Positions 45,291 through 53,108 of a DNA stretch of 64,000 nucleotides are shown here, piece after piece (positions within the stretch are counted from its first letter, which is position 1; each line of letters opens with the position of its first letter). The stretch is from contig OY782506.1 in the NCBI GenBank assembly GCA_963677755.1, positions 1,488,001-1,552,000 of the forward strand, read 5' to 3'. The notes under the pieces were generated by a model. That model searched no databases and was not told the origin of the DNA. It saw only the letters and a list, made by a program, of their open reading frames with translations. The translations under genes and the position numbers were made by a program. This stretch comes from JAIOSF01 sp963677755. Its GTDB lineage: Bacteria; Campylobacterota; Campylobacteria; Campylobacterales; Arcobacteraceae.

Positions 45291-46205
45291 TTAAGCTTCT
45301 TCTGCTTTTTTACCTAAGTTTTCTTCATCAACTTCTTCTTCTAAACCGAATTCCATTAATAAGTTTTCAAGATCATCCATCTCTAGTGGAGCTGGGATAA
45401 CTTTTAAGTCATTTGCAATAATTTTTCTTGCTAACTCTTTGTATTCCATAGCTTGATCTGAAGCTGGTGAGAACTCAACAACTGTCATTCTTCTTAACTC
45501 AGCTCTTTGAACGTGATTTGATCTTGGTACAAAGTGAATCATTTGTGTTCCAATTTGTTTTGCAAGATGTTTAGCAAGATCGTACTCTTTATCTGTCATT
45601 CTAGCGTTACATACAAGTCCTGCAAGTCTAACTCCACCTGTGTTAGCATATTTTAAAATACCTTTTGAGATATTATTAGCAGCATACATAGCCATCATCT
45701 CACCAGACATAACAATGTAAATCTCTTGAGCTTTACCCTCTCTAATTGGCATAGCAAATCCACCACAAACAACATCCCCAAGAACATCATAAGATACGAA
45801 ATCTAATTCGTCATCATAAGCACCCTCTTCTTCAAGAAAGTTAATAGCTGTAATAACACCTCTACCTGCACAACCAACACCTGGCTCAGGACCACCAGAC
45901 TCTGTACACATAATGTAACCTTCTGTTATCTCTTCATTATCTGGGTGAAATTCATCTGCACCTGGTTTACATACATCTTCTAATTCAAGATCCTCAACTG
46001 TACCAGCTTCTGATGCAAGTTGCATAATTGTTGATTGAGCTTTCTCATGTAAAATAAGTCTTGTAGAATCCGCTTTTGGATCACATCCAACGATTAATAT
46101 TTTTTGACCATAATAGTGACACATAGCCGCTAGTGTGTTTTGTGATGTTGTAGATTTTCCAATCCCACCTTTACCGTAAAATGCAATTTGTCTTAATTCT
46201 GACAT
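45291..46205 (-). CDS. nifH: Nitrogenase iron protein
   Basis: Fe protein (dinitrogenase reductase), 304 residues. Walker A GKGGIGKS near 11-18, iron-sulfur ligands Cys112 (GVGCAGRGV) and Cys147 (GDVVCGGF), ADP-ribosylation-type Arg115. Compared with Azotobacter NifH there is an insertion of about 12 residues (ADEFHPDNEEITEGYIM replaces the short YGGVK) just before CTESGGPEPG. The frame extends upstream to a GTG at 46265, but that codon lies at the sigma-54 promoter; AAGGAG before the ATG at 46205 decides the start. First gene of the nifH-orf-nifD-nifK operon. Confidence 0.98.
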   Translation of the reverse strand: MSELRQIAFYGKGGIGKSTTSQNTLAAMCHYYGQKILIVGCDPKADSTRLILHEKAQSTIMQLASEAGTVEDLELEDVCKPGADEFHPDNEEITEGYIMCTESGGPEPGVGCAGRGVITAINFLEEEGAYDDELDFVSYDVLGDVVCGGFAMPIREGKAQEIYIVMSGEMMAMYAANNISKGILKYANTGGVRLAGLVCNARMTDKEYDLAKHLAKQIGTQMIHFVPRSNHVQRAELRRMTVVEFSPASDQAMEYKELARKIIANDLKVIPAPLEMDDLENLLMEFGLEEEVDEENLGKKAEEA

Positions 46206-46248
46206 ATTGACTCCTTTTTTGTTTAATTTTGTTATCACAGATATATAT

Positions 46249-46264
46249 TGCACATAGTGTTCCA
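46249..46264 (-). promoter_or_regulatory. Sigma-54 promoter of nifH
   Basis: Minus strand TGGAACACTATGTGCA: GG-N10-GC with TGGaAC against consensus TGGCAC. Start near 46238, a 33-nt leader before nifH. No TGT-N10-ACA NifA site was found by eye in the 300 nt upstream. Confidence 0.82.
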
Positions 46265-46556
46265 CAAAGATAAATTTAAAAGATAAATTTTAAAATTTTA
46301 TTTAGTTGGCTTAGTTAAGGGGATTGTAAGTATTTAGGAGTATTTTTGTCTTAAATAATAACTTTTTATTTTTACTATTTTGGAGAAAACATTTTTGATT
46401 TTTATCTACAATTTTTACTATTTTGATATTAATAATGTAAAACAAACAGAACATACAACAGTTTTATAAAATAGTTATATCCATCTTAATATAGTTGTAA
46501 CTATAATTAGTTACTTAAATACAAAATTGTGATTGTTTTCTTTATTGTATATAAAT
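46265..46556. other. Intergenic region upstream of nifH, no gene seen
   Basis: About 290 nt of very AT-rich sequence between the nifH promoter and the glnK terminator. No convincing coding frame with ribosome binding site. It should hold the NifA enhancer, but no exact TGT-N10-ACA is visible; imperfect cases (TGT-N12-ACA at 46436-46453) exist. Confidence 0.5.
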
Positions 46557-46592
46557 AAAAAAACTCCCCAAGGAAAAACCTCAAGGAGTTTT
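46557..46592 (-). terminator. Terminator after amtB-glnK
   Basis: On the minus strand AAAACTCC pairs with GGAGTTTT and the stem extends inward by six more pairs, three of them G-U, closing a T-rich loop. A T-run follows. It ends the amtB-glnK message and isolates it from nifH. Confidence 0.85.
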
Positions 46593-46638
46593 AGAGTATT
46601 AAAAATTAATTTTAATATATAGAAATTAGTAACAAATA

Positions 46639-46977
46639 CTAAACAGCTTCATTTCCTGTTTCACCTGTTCTTATTCTTATTACTTCATCTACACCCATAA
46701 CAAATATCTTACCATCACCAATTTTTCCTGTTTTTGCTGATGTTGAGATAAGTTTTACTACATTATCTACTTCATCATCATTTACTATTAGTTCTAATTT
46801 TGTTTTAGCTAGGAAGTCTACTATATATTCTGCACCTCTGTAAAGTTCTGAGTGACCTTGTTGTCTCCCATATCCTTTTACATCTGTTACTGTCATACCT
46901 GTAATACCAGCTTCACTTAATGCATCTTTTACATCTTCAAGTTTAAAAGGTTTTATTATTGCTTCTATTTTTTTCAT
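46639..46977 (-). CDS. glnK: Nitrogen regulatory PII protein (GlnK type)
   Basis: PII signal protein of 112 residues, a trimer that binds ATP/ADP and 2-oxoglutarate. T-loop Tyr51 (GAEYIVDF), the uridylylation site, is present, and TGKIGDGKIFV and VIRIRTGE mark the nucleotide site. It lies 15 nt after amtB, so it should plug AmtB when nitrogen is ample and may also contact the NifA GAF domain. Gene order is amtB then glnK, the reverse of the common glnK-amtB. Confidence 0.94.
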   Translation of the reverse strand: MKKIEAIIKPFKLEDVKDALSEAGITGMTVTDVKGYGRQQGHSELYRGAEYIVDFLAKTKLELIVNDDEVDNVVKLISTSAKTGKIGDGKIFVMGVDEVIRIRTGETGNEAV

Positions 46978-46992
46978 CTATTATCCTTTCTA

Positions 46993-48207
46993 TTAAGCTT
47001 TTTTGAATTCTGGGTAACATTCAAGACCTGTTTCATGAATATCTAAACCATTTATCTCTGTCTCTTCATCTACTCTTAATCCAACTACCATATCTAGTAT
47101 TTTCCAGATTATGAAAGATGTGATAAATACGAATGCTCCAATTACAACTACACCTTTAAGTTGTGCTATAAATGTTGCACTTTCTGTAAATAAACCAACT
47201 GCTAATGTTCCCCAGATACCTGCTACAAGGTGAACACTTAAAGCACCAACTGGATCATCAATTCTAAGTTTATCAAAGAAAGGAACTGCAAGAACTACTA
47301 TTAAAGCACCAACTGCACCTACACCTGTTGCATATATCATACCTGCATCTGGAGCTGCTGTTACAGAAACTAGACCTGCTAATGTACCATTAAGCACCAT
47401 TGTTAAATCAACTTTTTTATAAAGCATTTGAGTAAGAAGTGCTGCTACTACTGCACCTGTTGCTGCTGCCATATTTGTATTTGCAACAACCATTGCAATA
47501 CCTGTGATATCATCTTTTGAACCTAAAGCTAATTGTGAACCACCATTGAATCCAAACCAACCCATCCATAATATGAATGTACCTAATGTTGCAAGAGTCA
47601 AGTTTGAACCTGGAATTGGTTTTACTTTACCATCTGCTGTATATTTCCCTTTTCTAGCACCAATGATAAGAACACCTGCTAACGCAGCCCATCCACCAAC
47701 ACTATGAACGATTGTCGAACCAGCGAAGTCACTAAATCCAGCTAATATACCACCAAGTTCTGATCCACCCCATGTCCAGTGACCTTGTAGAGGATAAATT
47801 ACACCACTTAATAATACTACAAAGATTAAGAATGGCCATAATTTCATTCTTTCTGCTACTGATCCACTAATTACTGAAGCTGCTGTTGCAACAAACATTA
47901 CTTGGAAGAAAAAGTCTGATGCTTTTGGGTATGCTGCATCTGCTGCATTTGCCATATCTACTACTGAGATACTCCCCATAAATGCTCCACCATCTCCATA
48001 CATTAAGTCATAACCTACAAAGTAATACATCATACAACTAATACTAAATAGCGCTATATTCTTTGTAAGAATTGTTGCATTATTTTTTGATCTTGTAAGA
48101 CCCGCCTCTAACATCGCAAACCCTGCTGCCATCCACATAACTAATATACCTGAAATAACAAACAAAAATCCATCTAAGATAAACTTCACATCATTGAAAT
48201 TTTCCAT
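46993..48207 (-). CDS. amtB: Ammonium transporter
   Basis: Inner-membrane ammonium channel of 404 residues with about eleven membrane segments. AmtB motifs: WMAAGFAMLEAGLTRSKNN near 25, GDGGAFMG near 71, FAGSTIVHSVGGWAAL near 160 (pore His), GFNGGSQLA near 218, and DPVGALSVHLVAGIWG near 317 (second pore His). No signal peptide apparent. Cotranscribed with glnK. Confidence 0.96.
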   Translation of the reverse strand: MENFNDVKFILDGFLFVISGILVMWMAAGFAMLEAGLTRSKNNATILTKNIALFSISCMMYYFVGYDLMYGDGGAFMGSISVVDMANAADAAYPKASDFFFQVMFVATAASVISGSVAERMKLWPFLIFVVLLSGVIYPLQGHWTWGGSELGGILAGFSDFAGSTIVHSVGGWAALAGVLIIGARKGKYTADGKVKPIPGSNLTLATLGTFILWMGWFGFNGGSQLALGSKDDITGIAMVVANTNMAAATGAVVAALLTQMLYKKVDLTMVLNGTLAGLVSVTAAPDAGMIYATGVGAVGALIVVLAVPFFDKLRIDDPVGALSVHLVAGIWGTLAVGLFTESATFIAQLKGVVVIGAFVFITSFIIWKILDMVVGLRVDEETEINGLDIHETGLECYPEFKKA

Positions 48208-48330
48208 TTCTTTCTCCTTTTATTTAATACCAATATAGATATTTGTATGAAAATTATTACATATTTTTCGTAGTATTCATTCACTTATTTTGTATATATT
48301 TTATACATTTTTGTAATATTTCTCAACCAT

Positions 48331-48363
48331 TAAAAAAGGGTGATAGGAAAACCTATCACCCTT
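48331..48363 (-). terminator. Terminator after glnA
   Basis: 12-bp perfect stem AAGGGTGATAGG/CCTATCACCCTT (48336-48347 with 48352-48363), AAAA/TTTT loop, followed on the minus strand by a T-run. Lies 25 nt past the glnA stop. Confidence 0.9.
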
Positions 48364-48388
48364 AAAATACTTTTTGCTAATTATAGAA

Positions 48389-49816
48389 TTAACAAGAATA
48401 AGTAGATATAAATTCAAATGCAGTTGGTCTAGCTTCATCTGGCCAAACTTGTGTTTCAAATTTATAGTTTTGATATGTATCAATAAACTCTTTTGTAAAT
48501 ACAGGTTGTAAAAAGTCATTATCTCTAATTAAAGCTTCTAATGAACCTCTTAATGTATGTGGCATTTGAGGGATTTTTTTCTCTCTAATTTCAGCTAAAG
48601 ATAATTCAAATAAATCTTCATCCATTGGTCCAACTGGAATATCTTTACTTTTCATACCATCAAGACCAGCCATCATCATAGCAGCAAACGCTAAATAAGG
48701 ACAAGCAGTAGAATCTGGGAATCTCATCTCAATTCTTGTCGCTTTTTCACCGGCTCCATAAGGAATTCTACAAGCTGCAGATCTATTTTGCGAAGAGTAA
48801 GTCAAAATTGAAGGTGCTTCAAATCCTGGGATTAATCTTTTGTAAGAGTTAGTTGATGGATTTGTAAATGCAGCAACTGCTCTTGCATGTTTAAAGATAC
48901 CAGCTGTATAGTTTAATGCTGCTTCACTTAAGTTACCATATTCACCCTCTTTGTAGAAAAGGTTTTTACCATCTTTCCATAATGATTGGTGTACGTGCAT
49001 ACCGTTACCATTATCACCATAAAGTGGTTTTGGCATAAATGTACAAGTTTTTCCATTTAAGTGTGCAACCATTTTACAAACATATTTATATTTTTGTACA
49101 TTATCACCAGCTGTAATGATATCTCCAAATACGATACCAATCTCACCTTGTGCTTGAGCAACTTCGTGGTGTCCTAAAACAACTTCTAAACCAACTTCTT
49201 CAAGAACTTGCATCATCTCAGCTCTTAAATCTACCATAGAATCTGTTGGTTGTACTGGGAAGTATCCACCTTTAGTTCTAGGTCTGTGACCCATATTTCC
49301 ACCTTCAAATTCATAAGAATCTGACCATTCACCCTCAGATGACTCTACTTTATATCCAGCTTCATTAATATTATCTGAAAATTGAACATCATCAAAAATA
49401 AAGAATTCATTTTCTGGTCCAAAATATGCAGCATCTGCAATACCTATTTCAGCTGCATGTGCTAATGCTTTTTTAGCTATACTTCTTGGACATTTTTCAT
49501 ATAATTCACCTTTATATATATCATATACATCACAAAATAATATCACTGTACTATCTGCTGTAAATGGATCTAAAAATGCTGTTTCTACATCTGGCTTTAA
49601 AATCATATCCGATTTATTAATTGGTTGCCATGCATCAACTGATGAACCATCAAAAGGCATACCATTTGTTAAGTTTTCTTCATTTACTGCACTATACATA
49701 TAAGTTAAATGATGCCATGCACCTTTAATATCTGTAAATCTTAAATCTACAAATTTAACCTCATTCTCTTCACAAAACTTAAAAAACTCTTCTGTACTGT
49801 TTACAAATTTCCCCAT
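48389..49816 (-). CDS. glnA: Glutamine synthetase type I
   Basis: Dodecameric glutamine synthetase of 475 residues: ATP + glutamate + ammonia to glutamine. Motifs: MPFDGSSVDAW near 54, FGPENEFFIFD near 130 (metal ligands), HHEVAQAQGEIG near 208, NGMHVHQSLW near 265, RIPYGAGEKATRIEMRFPD near 345. The residue at the usual adenylylation tyrosine (NLYDLP) is Phe403 in DLFELS, so covalent control by adenylylation is not expected, as reported for Helicobacter pylori. Stands alone with its own terminator. Confidence 0.97.
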   Translation of the reverse strand: MGKFVNSTEEFFKFCEENEVKFVDLRFTDIKGAWHHLTYMYSAVNEENLTNGMPFDGSSVDAWQPINKSDMILKPDVETAFLDPFTADSTVILFCDVYDIYKGELYEKCPRSIAKKALAHAAEIGIADAAYFGPENEFFIFDDVQFSDNINEAGYKVESSEGEWSDSYEFEGGNMGHRPRTKGGYFPVQPTDSMVDLRAEMMQVLEEVGLEVVLGHHEVAQAQGEIGIVFGDIITAGDNVQKYKYVCKMVAHLNGKTCTFMPKPLYGDNGNGMHVHQSLWKDGKNLFYKEGEYGNLSEAALNYTAGIFKHARAVAAFTNPSTNSYKRLIPGFEAPSILTYSSQNRSAACRIPYGAGEKATRIEMRFPDSTACPYLAFAAMMMAGLDGMKSKDIPVGPMDEDLFELSLAEIREKKIPQMPHTLRGSLEALIRDNDFLQPVFTKEFIDTYQNYKFETQVWPDEARPTAFEFISTYSC

Positions 49817-49920
49817 TTGTTCTCTCCCTTTTTTTTCTTATTAATTTAACAAAATAATAATGACATAAAATAAAATAAATTAAAAGTAGTTTGTTGTATA
49901 TATATTATACAACATAGTAA

Positions 49921-50505
49921 TTATTTATTTTTTTCTATAACTTTATCAATCATCCCATACTCACAAGCCTCTTTTGCACTCATGAAATTATCTCTTTCTG
50001 TATCAATTTCAATTGTTTTTATATCTTGCCCTGTTTGTTCCGATAAAAGCCTATTTAAAACCTCTTTAATCCTTAAAATCTCTTTGGCTTGTATAGCTAT
50101 ATCAGTAGCCTGACCTTGTGCTCCACCTAGTGGTTGATGTATCATAATTCTACTATGTGGAAGAGAATATCTTTTCCCTTTTGTACCAGAACTTAATAAA
50201 AATGCACCCATAGAAGCTGCTTGTCCAATACATATAGTTGATATGTCTGGTTTAATATAGTTCATAGTATCATATATTGACATACCACTTGTGATAACTC
50301 CACCTGGAGAGTTGATATAAAGATAGATATCTTTTTCTGGATCTTCTGCTTCTAAAAATAGAAGTTGTGCTACTATAGTTGAAGCAACTTGATCGTTTAC
50401 CTCACCACTTAACATAATAATTCTATCTTTTAAAAGACGAGAGTAGATATCATAACTTCTCTCCCCTCTTCCACTTTGTTCCACTACATAAGGTATATAA
50501 CTCAT
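49921..50505 (-). CDS. clpP: ATP-dependent Clp protease proteolytic subunit
   Basis: Serine protease of 194 residues from the ATG at 50505 (MSYIPYVVEQ), chosen because AAAAGGA precedes it and it matches usual ClpP starts; the frame runs on upstream into nifU without family similarity. Catalytic Ser in GQAASMGAFLLS near 98, His in SRIMIHQPLGG near 123, Asp in ERDNFMS near 172. It is the last gene of the flavodiiron-nifQ-nifS-nifU-clpP operon, only 31 nt after nifU, which ties ClpP production to nitrogen fixation and to the sigma-54-linked clpX at 22342. Confidence 0.95.
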   Translation of the reverse strand: MSYIPYVVEQSGRGERSYDIYSRLLKDRIIMLSGEVNDQVASTIVAQLLFLEAEDPEKDIYLYINSPGGVITSGMSIYDTMNYIKPDISTICIGQAASMGAFLLSSGTKGKRYSLPHSRIMIHQPLGGAQGQATDIAIQAKEILRIKEVLNRLLSEQTGQDIKTIEIDTERDNFMSAKEACEYGMIDKVIEKNK

Positions 50506-50536
50506 AATAATCCTTTTATCAAATTTCCTAAAATTT

Positions 50537-51517
50537 CTAAACCGGTAACACCCTAATATTTTCATCCACTTTTTGTTTTAATGTAGATTCAATAGCATAC
50601 AATGTTCCTGTACTTCCTGAAGCACAACTTCCACAAGCTCCTAAGTATCTTATATAGATATCATAGTATGGTGTATTTTCTTTTATATCAATTATCTCCA
50701 TATCTCCACCATCCATAACTAACATTGGTCTTATATATTCATCTATTACTGCATCTACTGCTTTTATTCTTTGCACTATTGTCATTTTATCAAATGAATT
50801 TTCACCTGTTTGTGTTGTATCTGCTGCAGCTGTAAGTTTCTCACCTGCCATTGACTCTTTCACTTCTGCTAAAATATCTACAAGGTAAACATCTTTTGGT
50901 TCATGTCCACCTGGTCTTATACATGATTTACAATAGCTACCTGCTGTTGTTTTTTCTATTATCTCTTCTACTGTTTGAAGATTATATTCTCTAATTGCAT
51001 CAACAATATCTTTTCTTGTTTTTCTTGCACATTCACAAACGATATCTTGATTTTCAATATCAGAACGCTCTACACCTTTATATTGTGCTGCTGCTTCAAG
51101 AATTACATCGTATGCCATAACACTACAATGCATTTTTTGAGGTGGAACTGCTGGAGTATTTGGTTCATCTCTTAAAAATGCTTCCACTTCTGTATTTGTA
51201 ATATGGATAGCATCATCTACTTTTTTACCAATACACAGTTCTGCCATAGCATCACTTGAAGCAATTGCTGTACCACAACCAAAGCTTCTAAATTTACTAT
51301 CTATAATAGTATCTGTTGATTCATCTACAAGCCAGTAAAGTCTAACTGCATCACCACAAGACTCAGCACCAAAGTCTGCAACGATAAGTTTTGCATTTGC
51401 TTTATCTGCATCTTCTTGAGTAAACTCACCCAATGCTCTTGGGTTATTCATTCTATCTTGTACTTTTTTACTATATTGTTCCCAAACATTTCCTGTTACT
51501 AATTCATCTCTTGCCAT
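50537..51517 (-). CDS. nifU: Fe-S cluster scaffold NifU
   Basis: Modular NifU of 326 residues: N-terminal IscU-like scaffold (about 1-125; FGAESCGDAVRLYW, FRSFGCGTAIASSD, MHCSVMAYD), a central [2Fe-2S] domain (Cys in IVCECARKT and SYCKSC, about 145-200), and a C-terminal Nfu domain with CGSCASGSTGTLYAIE near 295. All three domains and their Cys are intact. Builds [4Fe-4S] clusters for nitrogenase from NifS sulfur. 35 nt downstream of nifS. Confidence 0.97.
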   Translation of the reverse strand: MARDELVTGNVWEQYSKKVQDRMNNPRALGEFTQEDADKANAKLIVADFGAESCGDAVRLYWLVDESTDTIIDSKFRSFGCGTAIASSDAMAELCIGKKVDDAIHITNTEVEAFLRDEPNTPAVPPQKMHCSVMAYDVILEAAAQYKGVERSDIENQDIVCECARKTRKDIVDAIREYNLQTVEEIIEKTTAGSYCKSCIRPGGHEPKDVYLVDILAEVKESMAGEKLTAAADTTQTGENSFDKMTIVQRIKAVDAVIDEYIRPMLVMDGGDMEIIDIKENTPYYDIYIRYLGACGSCASGSTGTLYAIESTLKQKVDENIRVLPV

Positions 51518-51552
51518 ATTATTTCCTTTGTATTATTTCTTTTTATATCTTA

Positions 51553-52746
51553 TTAATCGTGTAAGTGTACTGAAAAGGCCTGCTGTTTAGCATAAGTCAT
51601 AGATATATCTCTAATTCTTGCAACTGCTATTTTTACTTGTTCAATAACATAATCAATTTCAGCTTCTGTTGTAAATTTACTTAGTGCAAACATAACTGTT
51701 GCATTTGCTATTTCAACTTTTTCACCTAAGGCTTCAACAACTGCACTTGATTCTAAATCTTCACTTGAACAACTTGAACCTGTAGATATATAGATACCTT
51801 TTTCATTCATATCCCAAAGCATCGCTTCACCTTCAACACCTCTAAAAGATATTGCAACAAGGTTTTTCAATCTTTTTACTCTTGGCACATATGATTTTGT
51901 ATCTGGTATTTTAAGAAGTTCATCTTCAAGTTTATTTCTTAATTTCTGTGTTGTATGATCTAAGAAAGAGAGATTGATATTTGACAACTCTATTGCTTTT
52001 GCCATTGCTGCAACACCATTATTATACAAACTTCCTGCTCTTTTTCCACCCATTACATTTTTTGCACCATGGATAAGTGTTGTAAAAGGAGCACCTGCTT
52101 TTATATAAAGAAATCCTATCCCTTTTGGTCCATGAAATTTATGAGCTGAACAGGTAAAATAATCTACCCCTAAATCTCTTACATCTACTTTCATTTTACC
52201 AATAGCTTGAGCTCCATCACTATGAAAGAACACATTATGTTTTTTTGCTATTTCAGATATTTTTTTAATATCTTGAATTGCACCTGTTTCATTTGAAGCT
52301 ATAAGAACTGAGATAAGGCAAGTATTTGGTGTAATTGCTTTTTCTAGTTCATCTAGTTTTACAAGTCCATTTACATCTGTTCCGATATAAGTAACTTCCA
52401 TCCCCATATCTTTACAATATTTTAGGGGTGATTTTATACTTGAGTGTTCTGCTACTGTTGAGATGATATGATTTTTACTATCACCTTTTAGAAACTTATT
52501 CAAGAATGTTTTTATTACTGTATTATTCCCTTCTGTTGTTGAAGAGGTTACAATAATATCATCTGCATCATCTGCACCTATCCCTTCATATAATGTATCA
52601 TAGGCATCATTTAGTAATTTTCTTACCTCTATACCTTTATTATATATTACATTTACATTTCCAAATTTCTCTATACTATCACAGTACACCTTCTGTACTT
52701 TTGGGTCTACTTGTGTTGTTGAGTTATTATCTAAGTATACTTCCAT
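51553..52746 (-). CDS. nifS: Cysteine desulfurase NifS
   Basis: PLP enzyme of 397 residues that takes sulfur from cysteine for NifU. Start MEVYLDNNSTTQVDPKV, PLP Lys in CSAHKFHGPKGIGF near 202, active Cys in STGSSCSSEDLESS near 325. Ribosome binding site AAAGGAAT. Lies between nifQ and nifU in the same operon. Confidence 0.97.
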   Translation of the reverse strand: MEVYLDNNSTTQVDPKVQKVYCDSIEKFGNVNVIYNKGIEVRKLLNDAYDTLYEGIGADDADDIIVTSSTTEGNNTVIKTFLNKFLKGDSKNHIISTVAEHSSIKSPLKYCKDMGMEVTYIGTDVNGLVKLDELEKAITPNTCLISVLIASNETGAIQDIKKISEIAKKHNVFFHSDGAQAIGKMKVDVRDLGVDYFTCSAHKFHGPKGIGFLYIKAGAPFTTLIHGAKNVMGGKRAGSLYNNGVAAMAKAIELSNINLSFLDHTTQKLRNKLEDELLKIPDTKSYVPRVKRLKNLVAISFRGVEGEAMLWDMNEKGIYISTGSSCSSEDLESSAVVEALGEKVEIANATVMFALSKFTTEAEIDYVIEQVKIAVARIRDISMTYAKQQAFSVHLHD

Positions 52747-52772
52747 ATTATATTCCTTTTATTAATTAATGT

Positions 52773-53108
52773 TTATTGTGAAACTTTACAAGCAAAACAA
52801 GTCTCTTGATCTTTACAATCTTCACATGCTGGAGCTATCTCACCTATACTATCGTATATAAATTTTTTCCACAGTTTATCTTGAGGTTTTTTTTGTGCTA
52901 AAAGAGGAAAGTGTTGTTTCATAAACTTCCCCATCTCTACTCTACTTTTAAATCCTAAATCTTGATAAAGGTGATTTTCCATCAATGATGTTTGTGCAAC
53001 TTGTAAAGAGATAATATCTTTGGCTCTTTCATTTTTTGCATATTGTTGTAAAAAAAGTATCACTTTTTTTTCCAATATATTTGGTGGTGTATTACTTTTT
53101 ATACTCAT
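52773..53108 (-). CDS. nifQ: NifQ-like molybdenum donor protein (short)
   Basis: Protein of 111 residues, shorter than typical NifQ (about 170) but with its C-terminal signature: HLYQDLGFKSRVEMGKFMKQ and HFPLLAQKK near 48-73, LWKKFIYDSIGE, then a Cys cluster. The cluster is C-x2-C-x5-C-x2-C (ACEDCKDQETCFAC), not the canonical C-x4-C-x2-C-x5-C: the first Cys is absent and an extra one lies at the end. NifQ carries a Mo-Fe-S cluster to cofactor assembly. Overlaps the flavodiiron gene by 4 nt. Confidence 0.82.
   Translation of the reverse strand: MSIKSNTPPNILEKKVILFLQQYAKNERAKDIISLQVAQTSLMENHLYQDLGFKSRVEMGKFMKQHFPLLAQKKPQDKLWKKFIYDSIGEIAPACEDCKDQETCFACKVSQ

Noticed and set aside
46206..46265. 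Upstream extension of nifH to a GTG at 46265
   Set aside because: The extension runs through the sigma-54 promoter and the ribosome binding site of the true ATG at 46205.
48301..48519. Minus-strand 72-codon frame over the end of glnA and its terminator
   Set aside because: It overlaps glnA in another frame, contains the glnA terminator and shows no family features; chance frame.
50506..50565. Upstream extension of clpP into nifU
   Set aside because: No similarity to ClpP, and AAAAGGA marks the ATG at 50505.
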